From CALMEH01 sp964548225 (GTDB lineage Bacteria > Acidobacteriota > Blastocatellia > Pyrinomonadales > Pyrinomonadaceae): DNA of 33,169 nucleotides. Below, piece by piece: positions 1-7,169 of this stretch. The position numbers were made by a program, and so were the translations under genes. Position 1 is the first letter of the stretch. Each line of letters opens with the position of its first letter. The notes below the pieces were generated by a model that saw only the letters and a list, made by a program, of their open reading frames with translations, had not been told where the DNA came from and ran no database searches. Location: positions 1-33,169 of the forward strand of contig CAZJQP010000059.1 of the NCBI GenBank assembly GCA_964548225.1. Reading direction: 5' to 3'.

Positions 1-146
1 TCGGTGAACCGCTTGATAAAGCCGGAGCTTACGCCGTGCAAGCCCAAGCCGCACTTTTTATCGAAAAAATCGAAGGTGATTATTGGAATGTCGTCGGTTT
101 GCCGATAAATTTGGTTTATGAATCATTTAAGAAAATTATGGGATAA
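1..146 (+). CDS. maf: Maf-family nucleotide pyrophosphatase, C-terminal end only
   Basis: This is the 3' end of a gene entering from the left edge; codons are in frame from base 3 and end at TAA 144-146. The visible 47 residues begin GEPLDKAGAYAVQAQAALF and continue with IEGDYWNVVGLP. That pattern (EPxDKAGAY, then a small-residue stretch, then I.GDY.NVVGLP) is the conserved C-terminus of Maf proteins, which hydrolyse dTTP, UTP or modified nucleotides in the cytoplasm. Most of the protein, including the N-terminal phosphate-binding loop, lies outside the window, so the substrate class cannot be read. The last 29 bases overlap the next gene on the same strand, suggesting co-transcription and coupled translation. 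Confidence 0.88.
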   Translation, partial: GEPLDKAGAYAVQAQAALFIEKIEGDYWNVVGLPINLVYESFKKIMG

Positions 147-810
147 ATACAGTTGGCTGTTATTTTTACCGATGATTTTGGTCATCGGCATTTTGCTCAT
201 TCTCGCCATTGTAACCATAAGATTCAGCGTTATCTACGTTTTACAAAACGTCCCTTTTTTCGTTTTGGGCAGTTTTTTCGGCAGTGTTTTTTTGTTTGGT
301 TTCGGTTGGTATTTGAAGGAAAAAATCAGCAAAAATAAAGAAATTAATTGGAGTTTAGCGGCGCAAATCAGTCCGATTTCAATGGTTTTCGGCGCAATCG
401 GTTTGACACTTTTAACGGCTTCGATTGTTTGGATTCTTTTGCCCGAAACGGTGAAGTCATTTTGGGAAATCGTCCAAAACTTCGGATTTTTCTTCATCGT
501 TTCGCTTATTTTTTATGCTTTCGTCTATGTTTGCGGCGAATTTCTCGCGCAAGGAATAATTTTGATGCGGCGCGGCGTTTTCAGTGGATTTTTTTTAATT
601 TTGATTTCATTAGTCGGAATCGCGCCGATAATTCTTAAACTTTATGATTTGTTTGAGCAAAACTTTGCCCGACAATATTGGATTTCAACCGCATTTTTCA
701 GCGGAGCTTTTCTTTTAATTGTTGGTTTTCTGGTAATTTACAGCATAATTCCCGCTTTTCGCATTGATAAATTTTCGCTCGAGGAAAACAAAAAAGACGA
801 ACCGAATTAA
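118..810 (+). CDS. Polytopic membrane protein of unknown function
   Basis: I do not recognise this 230-residue protein. It has about six hydrophobic helices (roughly residues 12-35, 43-65, 84-107, 118-145, 150-172 and 187-212), a basic loop after helix 2 (KEKISKNKE) and a short acidic C-terminal tail (EENKKDEPN), so it is an inner-membrane protein with a small soluble tail. The ATG at 118 lies inside the end of maf. The next in-frame Met is residue 19, inside the first helix, so the first start is preferred although no clear Shine-Dalgarno sequence precedes it. The overlap with maf suggests an operon. No catalytic or transport motif is visible. Confidence 0.72.
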   Translation: MNHLRKLWDKYSWLLFLPMILVIGILLILAIVTIRFSVIYVLQNVPFFVLGSFFGSVFLFGFGWYLKEKISKNKEINWSLAAQISPISMVFGAIGLTLLTASIVWILLPETVKSFWEIVQNFGFFFIVSLIFYAFVYVCGEFLAQGIILMRRGVFSGFFLILISLVGIAPIILKLYDLFEQNFARQYWISTAFFSGAFLLIVGFLVIYSIIPAFRIDKFSLEENKKDEPN

Positions 811-821
811 CGATTCGTCTT
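785..821 (-). terminator. Rho-independent terminator of the thioredoxin-like gene
   Basis: Read on the minus strand, an 8-bp perfect stem (AAGACGAA / TTCGTCTT; bases 814-821 and 794-801) with a 12-base loop is followed by TTTTGTTTT. It lies just beyond the stop of the minus-strand gene at 844. On the plus strand the hairpin overlaps the stop of the converging membrane-protein gene but has no U-run, so it works best in the minus direction. Confidence 0.6.
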
Positions 822-843
822 GCCAAACTTTGCTTTTGAAAAC

Positions 844-1353
844 TTACAAAAGTTTATCAACCGTCTGCGAAATCTTCGCTGAAAGGTCATTGTTCGGATT
901 AGTGTCAATACCGCCGAAAACTTCGGAAACTTTGCCGTTTTGGTCTAAAACAACGAAAGACGGAAGTTGGTCAACGCCGAATTTTTTCACGGTTTGCGCT
1001 CCATCCGAGTCGCGTAAAACGGAAACGGTTAATTTGTTTCGCGTTACAAAAGTCGAAATTTCCGCGTCCGAAGCGTAATTTTTCGATTTTGCATTGGTCG
1101 AATCTGTCATTACGAAATAAACCGCAACATCACTTCCGGCGTATTTTTTCGCTAATTTATTCGTAATCGCGGATTGTTCTTTTGACAAAGGCAACCAACT
1201 TGCGCCGATTGCCAAAACAACAACTTTGCCTTTTTGACCTTCGACATTCACTTTTGAACCGTCAAGCGCAGTCAAGTTCGTCTGCGCCGAAACGCTCAAC
1301 GCGAAAACAACCAACAAGCCTAAACCCGCCAAAATTGATTTAATGTTTTTCAT
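844..1353 (-). CDS. Secreted thioredoxin-fold protein lacking active-site cysteines
   Basis: This 169-residue protein starts with a signal peptide (hydrophobic residues 7-20, cleavage probably after VSA, residues 21-23). The rest follows the TlpA/redoxin plan: an early KGKVVVLAIGASW strand, an alpha/beta core, the cis-proline loop QLPSFVVLDQNGK (Pro131) and a GG turn before the last helix. Where TlpA proteins have W-C-x-x-C, this protein reads W53-L-P-L-S57, and I see no cysteine anywhere in it. It therefore cannot do thiol-disulfide exchange and probably has a binding or scaffolding role outside the cytoplasm (inference). It stands alone on its strand, converging with the membrane-protein gene and followed by a terminator. 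No clear ribosome-binding site precedes the ATG. Confidence 0.82.
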   Translation of the reverse strand: MKNIKSILAGLGLLVVFALSVSAQTNLTALDGSKVNVEGQKGKVVVLAIGASWLPLSKEQSAITNKLAKKYAGSDVAVYFVMTDSTNAKSKNYASDAEISTFVTRNKLTVSVLRDSDGAQTVKKFGVDQLPSFVVLDQNGKVSEVFGGIDTNPNNDLSAKISQTVDKLL

Positions 1354-1410
1354 ATAATTTGAGGTTCAAACTTTGAAACTCGTTAATTTAGATGCAAACT
1401 TGATGCCAAA

Positions 1411-2265
1411 TTACTGCCTTCGGTTCAAAATCGTGTTATCAATCAACCTGACATTTCCGAATCGTGCCGCAACTGCAATTAAAATGGCACTTTCACCAAT
1501 CTTTTCAACAGGTTCAAGCGTTTCGTTATTAACAATCGCCACATATTCAAACTGCGCGAGCGGTTCGCTTTCAACCTTTTGACGCACTATTTCCGCTAAA
1601 ATTGAAGCATTTCGTTCACCGTTTCTCACTGCATATTTCGCTTCGCGCAAAGCCTGATAAATTATCGCCGCCTTTTCGCGTTCTACCTCCGACAAAAGCG
1701 CGTTGCGCGAAGACATTGCCAAACCGTTTTCTTCACGAATTATCGGCATCACGACAATTTCCGTATCAAAACCTAAATCCGTCGTAAGTCTTTTGATTAC
1801 CGCAACTTGCTGTGCATCTTTCTGCCCGAAATAAGCAAAATCCGGTCGAATCGTATTAAACAAAATCGTTACTACAGTCGCCACGCCGCGAAAATGTCCG
1901 GGACGCGACGCGCCTTCGAGTGTTTCAGTCAGACCTTCGACATAAACATACGTCGAAAAATTATCGCCGTAAATTTCGTGTTCGTCCGGCGCAAAAATAT
2001 AATCAACCTGATATTCCGCCAAATAAGCCGCATCCGCCGTCAAATCGCGCGGATACTTTTCCAAATCTTTTTTATCGTTAAACTGCGTCGGATTAACAAA
2101 AATCGAAACAATCACGACATCGCACATCTGCCGCGCCTCAGCAACCAAAGAAAGATGCCCTTCGTGCAACGCGCCCATCGTCGGCACAAAACCGATAGTT
2201 TTATTCTCACGCCGAAGTTTGCGCGTCAGTGAAATCATTCTCGCTCGACGATTGATAATTTCCAT
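1411..2265 (-). CDS. panC: Pantothenate synthetase
   Basis: PanC joins D-pantoate and beta-alanine using ATP, the last step of pantothenate (vitamin B5) synthesis, in the cytoplasm. The 284 residues match the usual length. Visible signatures are PTMGALHEGHL (28-38, the ATP-binding HxGH loop), FVNPTQF (56-62), GASRPGHFRGVATVV (118-132), FAYFGQKDAQQ (143-153) and MSSRN (184-188, the KMSKS equivalent), so all core motifs of the family are intact. It is the last gene of a minus-strand cluster after folK, panB and a small nucleotidyltransferase; the gap to that last gene is 52 bases. With panB it supplies two steps of coenzyme A precursor synthesis. The start is ATG at 2265. Confidence 0.97.
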   Translation of the reverse strand: MEIINRRARMISLTRKLRRENKTIGFVPTMGALHEGHLSLVAEARQMCDVVIVSIFVNPTQFNDKKDLEKYPRDLTADAAYLAEYQVDYIFAPDEHEIYGDNFSTYVYVEGLTETLEGASRPGHFRGVATVVTILFNTIRPDFAYFGQKDAQQVAVIKRLTTDLGFDTEIVVMPIIREENGLAMSSRNALLSEVEREKAAIIYQALREAKYAVRNGERNASILAEIVRQKVESEPLAQFEYVAIVNNETLEPVEKIGESAILIAVAARFGNVRLIDNTILNRRQ

Positions 2266-2317
2266 TAGTCTTCGTTTTACAATTTAAATTCGTGGAATTT
2301 CCTGCAAATAAAGTTCT

Positions 2318-2620
2318 TCATGCGGCATAAATCACCTTGGCTTCGGACAAAACAGACTTTTTGACAAACGGTCTCAAACTGTCTTTCGGAACTAGATCAA
2401 CTTTTGTTTGGACTATTTCTTCCAACTTTTCCTGAATATCAAAAATATCGAAATAACTAATTCCCGCATTCGGCTCGAAAAGAACCAAAAAATCAAAATC
2501 GCTTTTCGCGTTAAAATCGCCGCGCACTTGAGAACCGAAAAGGCTGAGTTCACGGATGTTGTAGCGGCGGCAGATTTCGGCGATTCGTGTTTTTGATTTT
2601 TGCAGAACTTCGGGAATCAT
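2318..2620 (-). CDS. Minimal nucleotidyltransferase (MNT-type) domain protein
   Basis: From the ATG at 2620 this is a 100-residue protein. It carries the polymerase-beta-type signature GSQVRGDFNAKSDFDFLV (residues 29-46), that is GSxxRG followed by DxD (Asp41, Asp43), with a likely third metal-binding Asp75 in KVDLVP. Such proteins often act as the MntA antitoxin that adds AMP to a HEPN toxin, but no HEPN partner with an Rx4-6H motif is adjacent. A TTG start seven codons upstream is possible, but ATG is favoured. It begins 25 bases after the panB stop and ends 52 bases before panC, so it is probably co-transcribed with pantothenate genes. Its substrate is unknown. Confidence 0.85.
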   Translation of the reverse strand: MIPEVLQKSKTRIAEICRRYNIRELSLFGSQVRGDFNAKSDFDFLVLFEPNAGISYFDIFDIQEKLEEIVQTKVDLVPKDSLRPFVKKSVLSEAKVIYAA

Positions 2621-2645
2621 AACTGTTTTAAAAATTAGCAAATAA

Positions 2646-3506
2646 TCATTCGATTTCCAATTCTTTTTTCGTTTCTTCGGTCAAACCGTAAGATTCTTTT
2701 TCCGAAGGATACGCGCCTGTTTTGACATCGCTCATCCAATTTTGGATTGCGCCGGTCATAATTTCGCGTAAGTTTGCATATTGACGAACAAAGCGCGGCT
2801 GTCTGCCAAAGGTCATTCCGATAAGATCATGTAAGACGAGAACTTGGATGTCGCATTCAAGACCGGCACCGATGCCGATTGTCGAAATTTTCAATTCTTT
2901 AGTGATAATTTCGGCGACTTCGCGTGGAACTAATTCCAAAACAATCGCAAAGGCTCCGGCTTCTTCAAGCATTTTTGCGTCTTCAATTAAGCGTTTTGCG
3001 GCATCAGCCGTGCGACCTTGAACACGATAGCCTCCGAGTTTATAAACCGATTGCGGTGTGAGTCCGATGTGTGCGACGACCGGAATTTCTTCGTTTACCA
3101 ATCTCTTTACCAATTCAACACGATTTCGTCCGCCTTCTAATTTAATTGCTTCTGCGCCCCCGTATTTCATCAACTTCAACGCATTTCTAACGGTTTCATC
3201 TTCATTGACGTGATATGTTCCGTATGGCAAATCAGCCACGACCATTGCGCGTTCCGTGCCGCGTTTGACAGCAATAAGTGCGGATTCTATTTCATTTAGA
3301 GAAACCGGAATTGTATTACCGTAGCCGTAAATTACATTGCCAATCGAATCGCCGACGAGAATCATATCCACGCCGGCTTCGTCAACAATTCGCGCCGTCG
3401 GGTAATCATAAGCCGTCAGACAAACCAATTTTTCGCCTTTTTCCTTTGCCGCACGAATTGCGGGTAAATAAATTTTATCGGGTTTATCAGGTTGTAAATA
3501 TGCCAT
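2646..3506 (-). CDS. panB: 3-methyl-2-oxobutanoate hydroxymethyltransferase
   Basis: PanB transfers a hydroxymethyl group from 5,10-methylene-tetrahydrofolate to alpha-ketoisovalerate, giving ketopantoate, the first committed step of pantothenate synthesis. The 286-residue TIM-barrel protein shows the metal and substrate motifs in order: VGDS (51-54), ADLPYG (91-96), KLEGG (122-126), HIGLTPQ (146-152), the catalytic glutamate in LELVP (Glu191) and GIGAG (211-215). The length is slightly above the usual 265-280 because of a charged C-terminal tail (TEETKKELEIE). The gene lies downstream of folK, separated by an 81-base repeat-filled spacer, and upstream of the nucleotidyltransferase and panC. 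The link to folK is sensible because PanB consumes a folate cofactor. Confidence 0.97.
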   Translation of the reverse strand: MAYLQPDKPDKIYLPAIRAAKEKGEKLVCLTAYDYPTARIVDEAGVDMILVGDSIGNVIYGYGNTIPVSLNEIESALIAVKRGTERAMVVADLPYGTYHVNEDETVRNALKLMKYGGAEAIKLEGGRNRVELVKRLVNEEIPVVAHIGLTPQSVYKLGGYRVQGRTADAAKRLIEDAKMLEEAGAFAIVLELVPREVAEIITKELKISTIGIGAGLECDIQVLVLHDLIGMTFGRQPRFVRQYANLREIMTGAIQNWMSDVKTGAYPSEKESYGLTEETKKELEIE

Positions 3507-3514
3507 ATTTTAGG

Positions 3515-3589
3515 GAAAAGTGAATAATGAATAGTGAATAGTAAATGAACTTAATTTTTCACTATTCATTATTCATTATTCACTTTTTC
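3515..3589. repeat. Inverted pair of heptamer repeats between folK and panB
   Basis: The left arm (about 3515-3540) is built of TGAATAA/TGAATAG-type heptamers. The right arm (about 3558-3589) is its reverse complement with one extra 7-bp unit. The arms could form a long AU-rich hairpin in the folK-panB transcript. The one-unit length difference between arms fits copy-number change by slippage. Confidence 0.75.
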
Positions 3590-4148
3590 AAGCGTCCTGC
3601 ATTTTTGATTTTAAGATAACTTTTGAATTAATAATTTCCGTTTTGGGATTCGGATTCCAGCGTTTGACGATTGAAAAATCATCCGACAAGGCAAGCATCT
3701 CCGTAATTGTTTTTTGCGTTTGGGGATGGATAAGATGCGGTGCGATTTCCGCGAATGGAGTTAAAACAAAACGGCGTTCCGCCATTCGCGGATGCGGCAA
3801 AGTCAGAAAATCGGTTTCGCAAGTGTATGTGCCGAAAAGTAGTAAATCCAAATCAACCGTGCGTGGTTTTTTCTCCATTTTATCGCGTCTGCCCAAAAGA
3901 TATTCAATGCGGAGCATTCGCGCCATCATTTGCGAAGCCGAAATGCTCGTCAAATTTATTTCGACAACCATATTTAAAAACGGCGGCTGATTTTCAACGC
4001 CGCGCGGTTCGGTTTCATAAATGGCGGAAAGTTTATTAACGCTAAAACTCGCTTCCATAAGTCCGCGCACTGCCAGCAGTAAATTTCCTGCACGGTCGCC
4101 CAAATTCGAGCCGATGCTGACGTAAGCTGTTACAATTTCGGTTTCCAC
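3588..4148 (-). CDS. folK: 2-amino-4-hydroxy-6-hydroxymethyldihydropteridine pyrophosphokinase
   Basis: HPPK transfers pyrophosphate from ATP to 6-hydroxymethyl-7,8-dihydropterin in folate synthesis. The family signatures are present: YVSIGSNLGDR at the N-terminus, YETEPRGVENQPPFLN in the pterin-binding loop, KPRTVDLDLLLFG (the two metal-binding aspartates) and LPHPRMAERRFVLTPFAEI. I place the start at a GTG (4146-4148), giving 186 residues, because the family fold begins almost immediately after it. The open frame continues to a TTG at 4229, but those extra 27 codons run through an intergenic octamer repeat. A C-terminal extension of about 30 residues beyond the folate core is unassigned. 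The gene leads the folK-panB-panC group. Confidence 0.92.
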   Translation of the reverse strand: METEIVTAYVSIGSNLGDRAGNLLLAVRGLMEASFSVNKLSAIYETEPRGVENQPPFLNMVVEINLTSISASQMMARMLRIEYLLGRRDKMEKKPRTVDLDLLLFGTYTCETDFLTLPHPRMAERRFVLTPFAEIAPHLIHPQTQKTITEMLALSDDFSIVKRWNPNPKTEIINSKVILKSKMQDA

Positions 4149-4195
4149 TTGTTTTGTTTTTTCCGGTTTGAAATAAATAGAACGAAATAAGTATA

Positions 4196-4288
4196 AAGTG
4201 AAAAAGTGAAAAAGTGAACAGGTGAACAAGTTTTGCTTGATGAATAACCAACTTTTTCACTTTTTCACTTTTTCACTTTTCACTTTTA
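4196..4288. repeat. Inverted pair of GTGAAAAA octamer repeats
   Basis: Roughly three GTGAAAAA-type octamers at 4196-4227 face about four TTTTTCAC octamers at 4251-4288. The two sets can pair across a loop of about 25 bases. They lie in the divergent spacer between folK and the AlbA_2 gene. The rest of the spacer to 4396 shows no convincing promoter. Confidence 0.75.
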
Positions 4289-4396
4289 AATGTTTCAATA
4301 AAGAAGTTGAAAATTTATTCCGGCAATGATTTCAAAAAAATCATTCGGGCGGCTTGGAGCGTGTGCCGTCTTGACATAAATAACACGAGTAATAAA

Positions 4397-5689
4397 ATGC
4401 CGCGCAGAAAATTCCGCAATAACACACGGTTTGAGCAACAAAGCGACCGTTCTTTTCACGAATACATCCTCAACACGCCCGCGCCAACGACTACGCGCAG
4501 TGAACTTTTACGTCTGATTCGCGCCGGTGAAGATACTTTTCTCGAACTCAAAGTCAAACTTTCAAATCCCGAAAAAATCGCGCAAGGCATTGTCGCACTG
4601 GCAAACACCGCCGGCGGAACAATGATTTTCGGCGTTACGGATCAGCTTCGCGTTGAAGGTGTTACGAATCCTGAAAGCGTTCAAGAAGAATTAGTCAGAA
4701 TTTGCCGCGAAGATATTTATCCGCCGCTCGTGCCTTTGCTCGACACGATTGCTTTTGACAACGGACGGCGCATCGTCGTTCTTGATGTTGATGGCAAACG
4801 TCCGCCTTACCGCACTCAAGATGGCAGATTTTATTTGCGAATCGGTGCTGAAAAACGCGAGGTTTCACGTCTGGAACTTTCAAATTGGCTCGATGAAATT
4901 CGTCCGCTCGCTTTTGAAAACATTCCTCTTTCAACAGCGAAGGAAGAAGATTTTGATGACAGTTTGCTCTGGAGTTTTGCAAATGCGTTTGAAGATGATG
5001 TTTTGGGCAATAATCTTTATCAAACTGCCGATTTTTTGAAAAAGGATTTATTGCTAGCCATCGGCGGCTCGGAAGATTTTATCCCAACGGTTGCCGGCAT
5101 TCTTCTTTTCGGCAAAAATGAGCGCGTGGCTGAATTAATCCCGCGTTCAAAAGTTACGGTAGCTCGTTATTCAGGCGACAACGGCAACGCACAAGTCGTT
5201 GAAACACGCGAAGTTAACGGAAATCTTTTAACGGTTTATGAAGCGATTCTGCAATTTATCGAACGCTATTGCAATTTGCCGAAAACTACTCCTAAACAAT
5301 CAAAATCGAAACAAAATTCGCCGATTGTTCCGCGTTCTAATTATCATCTTTACTCCGTCCGCGAAGCTGTTGCAAATCTTCTGATACACCGCGACTTGGC
5401 TCTGCGCGATATTCCTTCGCGTATTTTGATTTACGATAATTCAATCGAATTCATCAATCCGCGACGCACAAACGGATTCGTTCCGCCCGCTTCCCGCGCT
5501 ATCCGCTACGGCATTACCCAGCGCATAAACCCGCAAATCGCCGCTATTTTCCAAAAACGCGAATATGGTGCAAGCGTTCCGAAAGGCGGTTTGCCGATGA
5601 TTCTTAAACAATCACGTCGCTTTTCCGGCAAACGTGCCGAAATTTATACTTCTAATGATGAATTTAAGTTAAAAATCTATGGAATTTAA
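4397..5689 (+). CDS. AlbA_2 (Schlafen-type) DNA-binding / RecG-like regulator
   Basis: From the ATG at 4397 the protein is 430 residues. The AlbA_2 domain is visible as EDTFLELKVKLSNPEK, followed by ALANTAGGTMIFGVTD, the usual E-x-K...NPxKI...AxANTxGGxxxxGV pattern. A YLRIGAEKREVSR segment then matches the family's FY.R.G.....A motif. The C-terminal half has a degenerate ATPase-like region with HLYSVREAVANLLIHRDLA and IEFINPRRTNG, as in proteins labelled ATP-binding protein or putative RecG-like transcriptional regulators. Basic stretches (MPRRKFRNN at the start; KQSKSKQ in the middle) fit nucleic-acid binding. A TTG 30 codons upstream is an alternative start. The gene is monocistronic between repeat elements; its target is unknown. 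Confidence 0.82.
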   Translation: MPRRKFRNNTRFEQQSDRSFHEYILNTPAPTTTRSELLRLIRAGEDTFLELKVKLSNPEKIAQGIVALANTAGGTMIFGVTDQLRVEGVTNPESVQEELVRICREDIYPPLVPLLDTIAFDNGRRIVVLDVDGKRPPYRTQDGRFYLRIGAEKREVSRLELSNWLDEIRPLAFENIPLSTAKEEDFDDSLLWSFANAFEDDVLGNNLYQTADFLKKDLLLAIGGSEDFIPTVAGILLFGKNERVAELIPRSKVTVARYSGDNGNAQVVETREVNGNLLTVYEAILQFIERYCNLPKTTPKQSKSKQNSPIVPRSNYHLYSVREAVANLLIHRDLALRDIPSRILIYDNSIEFINPRRTNGFVPPASRAIRYGITQRINPQIAAIFQKREYGASVPKGGLPMILKQSRRFSGKRAEIYTSNDEFKLKIYGI

Positions 5690-5775
5690 GAAAATGAAAA
5701 ATGAGAAGTGAAAAATGAGAATTTGAGTTATTCTTTAATTCTAATCTTCTCATTTCTCACTTTTCATTTTTTCTT
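5690..5775. repeat. Inverted pair of TGARAAR heptamers at a convergent junction
   Basis: The left arm contains TGAAAAA-TGAGAAG-TGAAAAA-type heptamers (about 5695-5720) and the right arm is an approximate reverse complement (about 5746-5775) that runs over the stop of the VWFA gene. It lies between two convergent genes and could act as a bidirectional terminator. Confidence 0.7.
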
Positions 5776-7014
5776 TTCTTCTTTCGCTGTTGTAAAAAAC
5801 GGGCGATGTTGGACGACGAATTCTTTATCGTCGTAAATTCCGTCGCCGTTGACATCAACTTTTACTTCGAGTTTGAATTTTTTTCCGGCTTCGCGCGGTT
5901 TTTCGCCAAGGTCGTAGGCAATGCTGTATTGGCTTCGCAAAAGTCCGTTAATAGAATTCAAAACGGTCGGGATTTCGCTCTGGAAAGTTACCGGAAAATG
6001 CGCTCCGCCGGATTCTTTGGCGAAGGTGTTCATTGCGTTTTGAGCTTGCAAAAATGTCAATCTGCCCGGCATTCCGTCAATGCCGTCGGTTGCCGGAAGC
6101 TGGCTTTCATACATTTTGTAGAACAAATTTCCTGTGCTGACAATATAAATCGGAATACCCGAATTTTGAATAATTTTGCGAACTTCGTCGTAGTTGGTTT
6201 TGCTGAATGTATCAATGCCCGAAGCAACCAAAATAATTGCACGACGCTTGGAATTAACCGAAACCATTCCGCTGTATTCCGCCGATTTTGCCTTTGAATT
6301 TTCCAAAACAACCGTGTCGCCTTTGCCACCGACGAGCGCGAATTTTACCGCATCAAACAAATTATTCTCACGAAAAGCCGGATTATTTCTGAGCAAAATA
6401 TCAACCGTTTCGCGCAGACGGTTCGGATCATTCGTAAAATCCGTAATCGGTGTCGGGCGTATATCAAAGGCAATCACCGAAGCATAATCATCGGGCGGTT
6501 TGATAAAACGCGAGAGAAAATAGGCAACGGGACGCACAACTTCGAGTTTTCCTTGCTCTTGCCCACGGCTGGCGTAAGAACCGAAAATTTCCGACCAGCG
6601 GCTGTATTCTACCACCAACGAAACGGTAATCGGAGCTTCAGGCATCGCAAAATTCGTGATTTCCTGTTTTACGCCGTTTTCAAAAACTGCAAAATTTTCG
6701 CGTTTTAAGTTCGGAATAATTTGCCCGGTTTTTTTGTGATAGACAACGGCATCAACATTGACGAGATTAGTTTTAATTGCCAAAACTTCATCATCAATCA
6801 CCGCGTTTTTTTCTTCTTCTTTGTTGCGCCGTTCTTCCTCTTCTTTTTTGAGTTCTTCTTCGGTTTTTGGCTTCGGACGCTCGTTTTTCTTCCCGTCACC
6901 GGTCGGCTTTTCAACTTTTTGCGTTTTCGATTGAGCGAATATCGCTGAATTAAAGACAAAAGAAACCAAAATTAATAGAACCAAAATAGCGGAACAAGAA
7001 CGAATGATTTGCAT
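5764..7014 (-). CDS. Secreted VWFA-related domain protein (acidobacterial type)
   Basis: The 416-residue protein has a signal peptide (hydrophobic residues 10-26, cleavage after FAQ), then a highly charged Lys/Glu-rich linker (about 30-70). The VWFA-related module that is strongly expanded in Acidobacteriota follows: a beta-rich lead-in with KTNLVNVDAVV, ENFAVFENGVKQEI and ITNFAMPEAPITVSLVVE, then a Rossmann-like core with RAIILVASGIDTFSK and a C-terminal YSIAYDLGEK strand. The metal site is atypical: the usual DxSxS reads E136-Y-S-R-W-S. A GTAGGTGA sequence sits close before the ATG as a plausible ribosome-binding site. Function is unknown; proteins of this type are extracytoplasmic. A heptamer repeat overlaps its 3' end. 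Confidence 0.85.
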   Translation of the reverse strand: MQIIRSCSAILVLLILVSFVFNSAIFAQSKTQKVEKPTGDGKKNERPKPKTEEELKKEEEERRNKEEEKNAVIDDEVLAIKTNLVNVDAVVYHKKTGQIIPNLKRENFAVFENGVKQEITNFAMPEAPITVSLVVEYSRWSEIFGSYASRGQEQGKLEVVRPVAYFLSRFIKPPDDYASVIAFDIRPTPITDFTNDPNRLRETVDILLRNNPAFRENNLFDAVKFALVGGKGDTVVLENSKAKSAEYSGMVSVNSKRRAIILVASGIDTFSKTNYDEVRKIIQNSGIPIYIVSTGNLFYKMYESQLPATDGIDGMPGRLTFLQAQNAMNTFAKESGGAHFPVTFQSEIPTVLNSINGLLRSQYSIAYDLGEKPREAGKKFKLEVKVDVNGDGIYDDKEFVVQHRPFFTTAKEEKKK

Positions 7015-7083
7015 AAATTTTTCACCTACGGAAATTTACTCTGTTAGATACAAATTTTGCGAATTTAGTTGGAAATGTAAAGC

Positions 7084-7163
7084 TGAAAAATGAAAATGGT
7101 GAAAAAGTTGTTTTGATTCTTGCCAAATCACTTTTTCACCATTTCACTTTTGCTCTTTTTCAC
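7084..7163. repeat. Inverted repeat pair built of TGAAAAA / TTTTTCAC units
   Basis: GAAAAATGAAAATGGTGAAA (from about 7085) faces ACTTTTTCACCATTTCACTT and further CTTTTTCAC units (about 7131-7163). It fills the spacer upstream of the VWFA gene and downstream of the LecA-like gene, both on the minus strand, and may terminate the latter. Confidence 0.68.
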
Positions 7164-7169
7164 TCTCAA

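Noticed and set aside
2318..2620. A complete MntA-HepT toxin-antitoxin pair
   Set aside because: No HEPN-like ORF with an Rx4-6H motif lies on either side.
4149..4229. N-terminal extension of folK from the TTG at 4229
   Set aside because: The extra residues are translated octamer repeat and the family fold starts just after the GTG at 4148.
4371..4399. TTGACA with TAATAA upstream of the AlbA_2 gene as a promoter
   Set aside because: The spacing is only 13 bases, and the predicted start point would fall inside the coding region.
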